This document shows, in pieces, positions 63,885 to 64,000 of a stretch of 64,000 bases of DNA. The stretch is from assembly GCF_029193575.1 (NCBI RefSeq), contig NZ_JARGCS010000007.1:62001-126000 (forward strand), given 5' to 3'. The position numbers were made by a program, and so were the translations under genes. The DNA comes from Pseudomonas entomophila (GTDB taxonomy: Bacteria > Pseudomonadota > Gammaproteobacteria > Pseudomonadales > Pseudomonadaceae). The first letter of the stretch is position 1; the number at the start of each line of letters is the position of its first letter. The notes under the pieces were generated by a model. It ran no database searches. It was not told the origin of the DNA and worked only from the letters and a program-made list of their open reading frames with translations.

Positions 63885-64000
63885 TTACTTGCCCGACTTG
63901 ATCTTGGTCCAGCTGCGGGTGATCGCGCGCTGGGCGGCTGCCTCAGGCGCGGCGATCGCGTACAGCTGCTTCTTCACCTCGGCCGGCGGGTAGATGCTCG
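63885..64000 (-). CDS. spuD: Polyamine-binding protein SpuD-like, only C-terminus in window
   Basis: The minus-strand frame open to the window edge ends in SIYPPAEVKKQLYAIAAPEA and TRSWTKIKSGK, the same C-terminus as SpuE ([22 protein letters not shown]). It is therefore a second PotF-family binding protein upstream of spuE, as in the spuDEFGH order of P. aeruginosa. About 38 residues are visible; the rest lies beyond base 64000. Confidence 0.85.
   Translation of the reverse strand, partial: SIYPPAEVKKQLYAIAAPEAAAQRAITRSWTKIKSGK

Overview
The window is about 64 kb of GC-rich chromosome from a fluorescent Pseudomonas, most likely of the P. putida group. Three things support this: the codon bias is strongly G/C at third positions; the gaps between genes carry the putida-type REP sequence (core resembling TCGCGGGGCAAGCCCGCTCC); and the gene order is a Pseudomonas order (rml genes next to dctBD; cysQ-nudE-yrfG; thyA-lgt-ptsP-rppH; ilvA-rpiA; serA; spuDEFGH). 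Genus-level synteny statements come from memory, not from a search. I see no rRNA or tRNA gene, insertion sequence, prophage or CRISPR array.

Layout. 1-5.8 kb: dTDP-rhamnose genes (rfbA truncated by the window edge, rfbC, rfbD), then a DctB/DctD-type two-component pair and a thioesterase-fold protein, chained by ATGA overlaps. 5.8-8 kb: cysQ, nudE and a YrfG-type nucleotidase. 8-10.9 kb: cadmium/zinc ATPase cadA, divergent from its MerR-family regulator cadR. 10.9-21 kb: housekeeping block thyA, lgt, TauE-type permease, NRDE protein, ptsP, rppH, HAD phosphatase, ilvA, rpiA. 21-26.8 kb: two tandem SdiA-regulated-domain proteins, a fumarylacetoacetate hydrolase, and D-2-hydroxyglutarate dehydrogenase divergent from serA. 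26.9-33.5 kb: accessory small-gene region (MFS pump with its MerR regulator, DUF4399, a shortened solute-binding protein, a 2OG-Fe oxygenase overlapping a DUF523/TudS-like protein, hydrolases). 33.5-36 kb: an S-type-pyocin-like HNH DNase bacteriocin with a colicin-E-type immunity protein. 36-40 kb: acetyltransferase, penicillin acylase family protein, hydrolase.

40-53 kb looks like a sulfur-acquisition region: an amino-acid ABC transporter, metQ, an atypical sigma54-type activator, a small hydrolase, tonB-exbB-exbD, cysA-cysW-cysT-sbp and the sulfur-starvation gene oscA. Several promoters here are AT-rich, and three share a GG(A/C)ATAAGAA motif. 53-58 kb encodes a TriABC-type RND pump with two membrane-fusion lipoproteins. 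58.4-59.6 kb is an orphan AAA ATPase. 59.6-64 kb is the polyamine ABC transporter spuD(partial)-E-F-G-H.

The most interesting items are: the bacteriocin start codon buried in a perfect 11-bp hairpin whose loop holds the ribosome binding site; a likely 26-codon gene with its own terminator between the ABC transporter and metQ; the sigma54-type activator without GAFTGA or a C-terminal HTH; the shared motif and a 25-bp palindrome in the sulfur region; and the 20-bp overlap of a 2OG oxygenase with a TudS-like gene.
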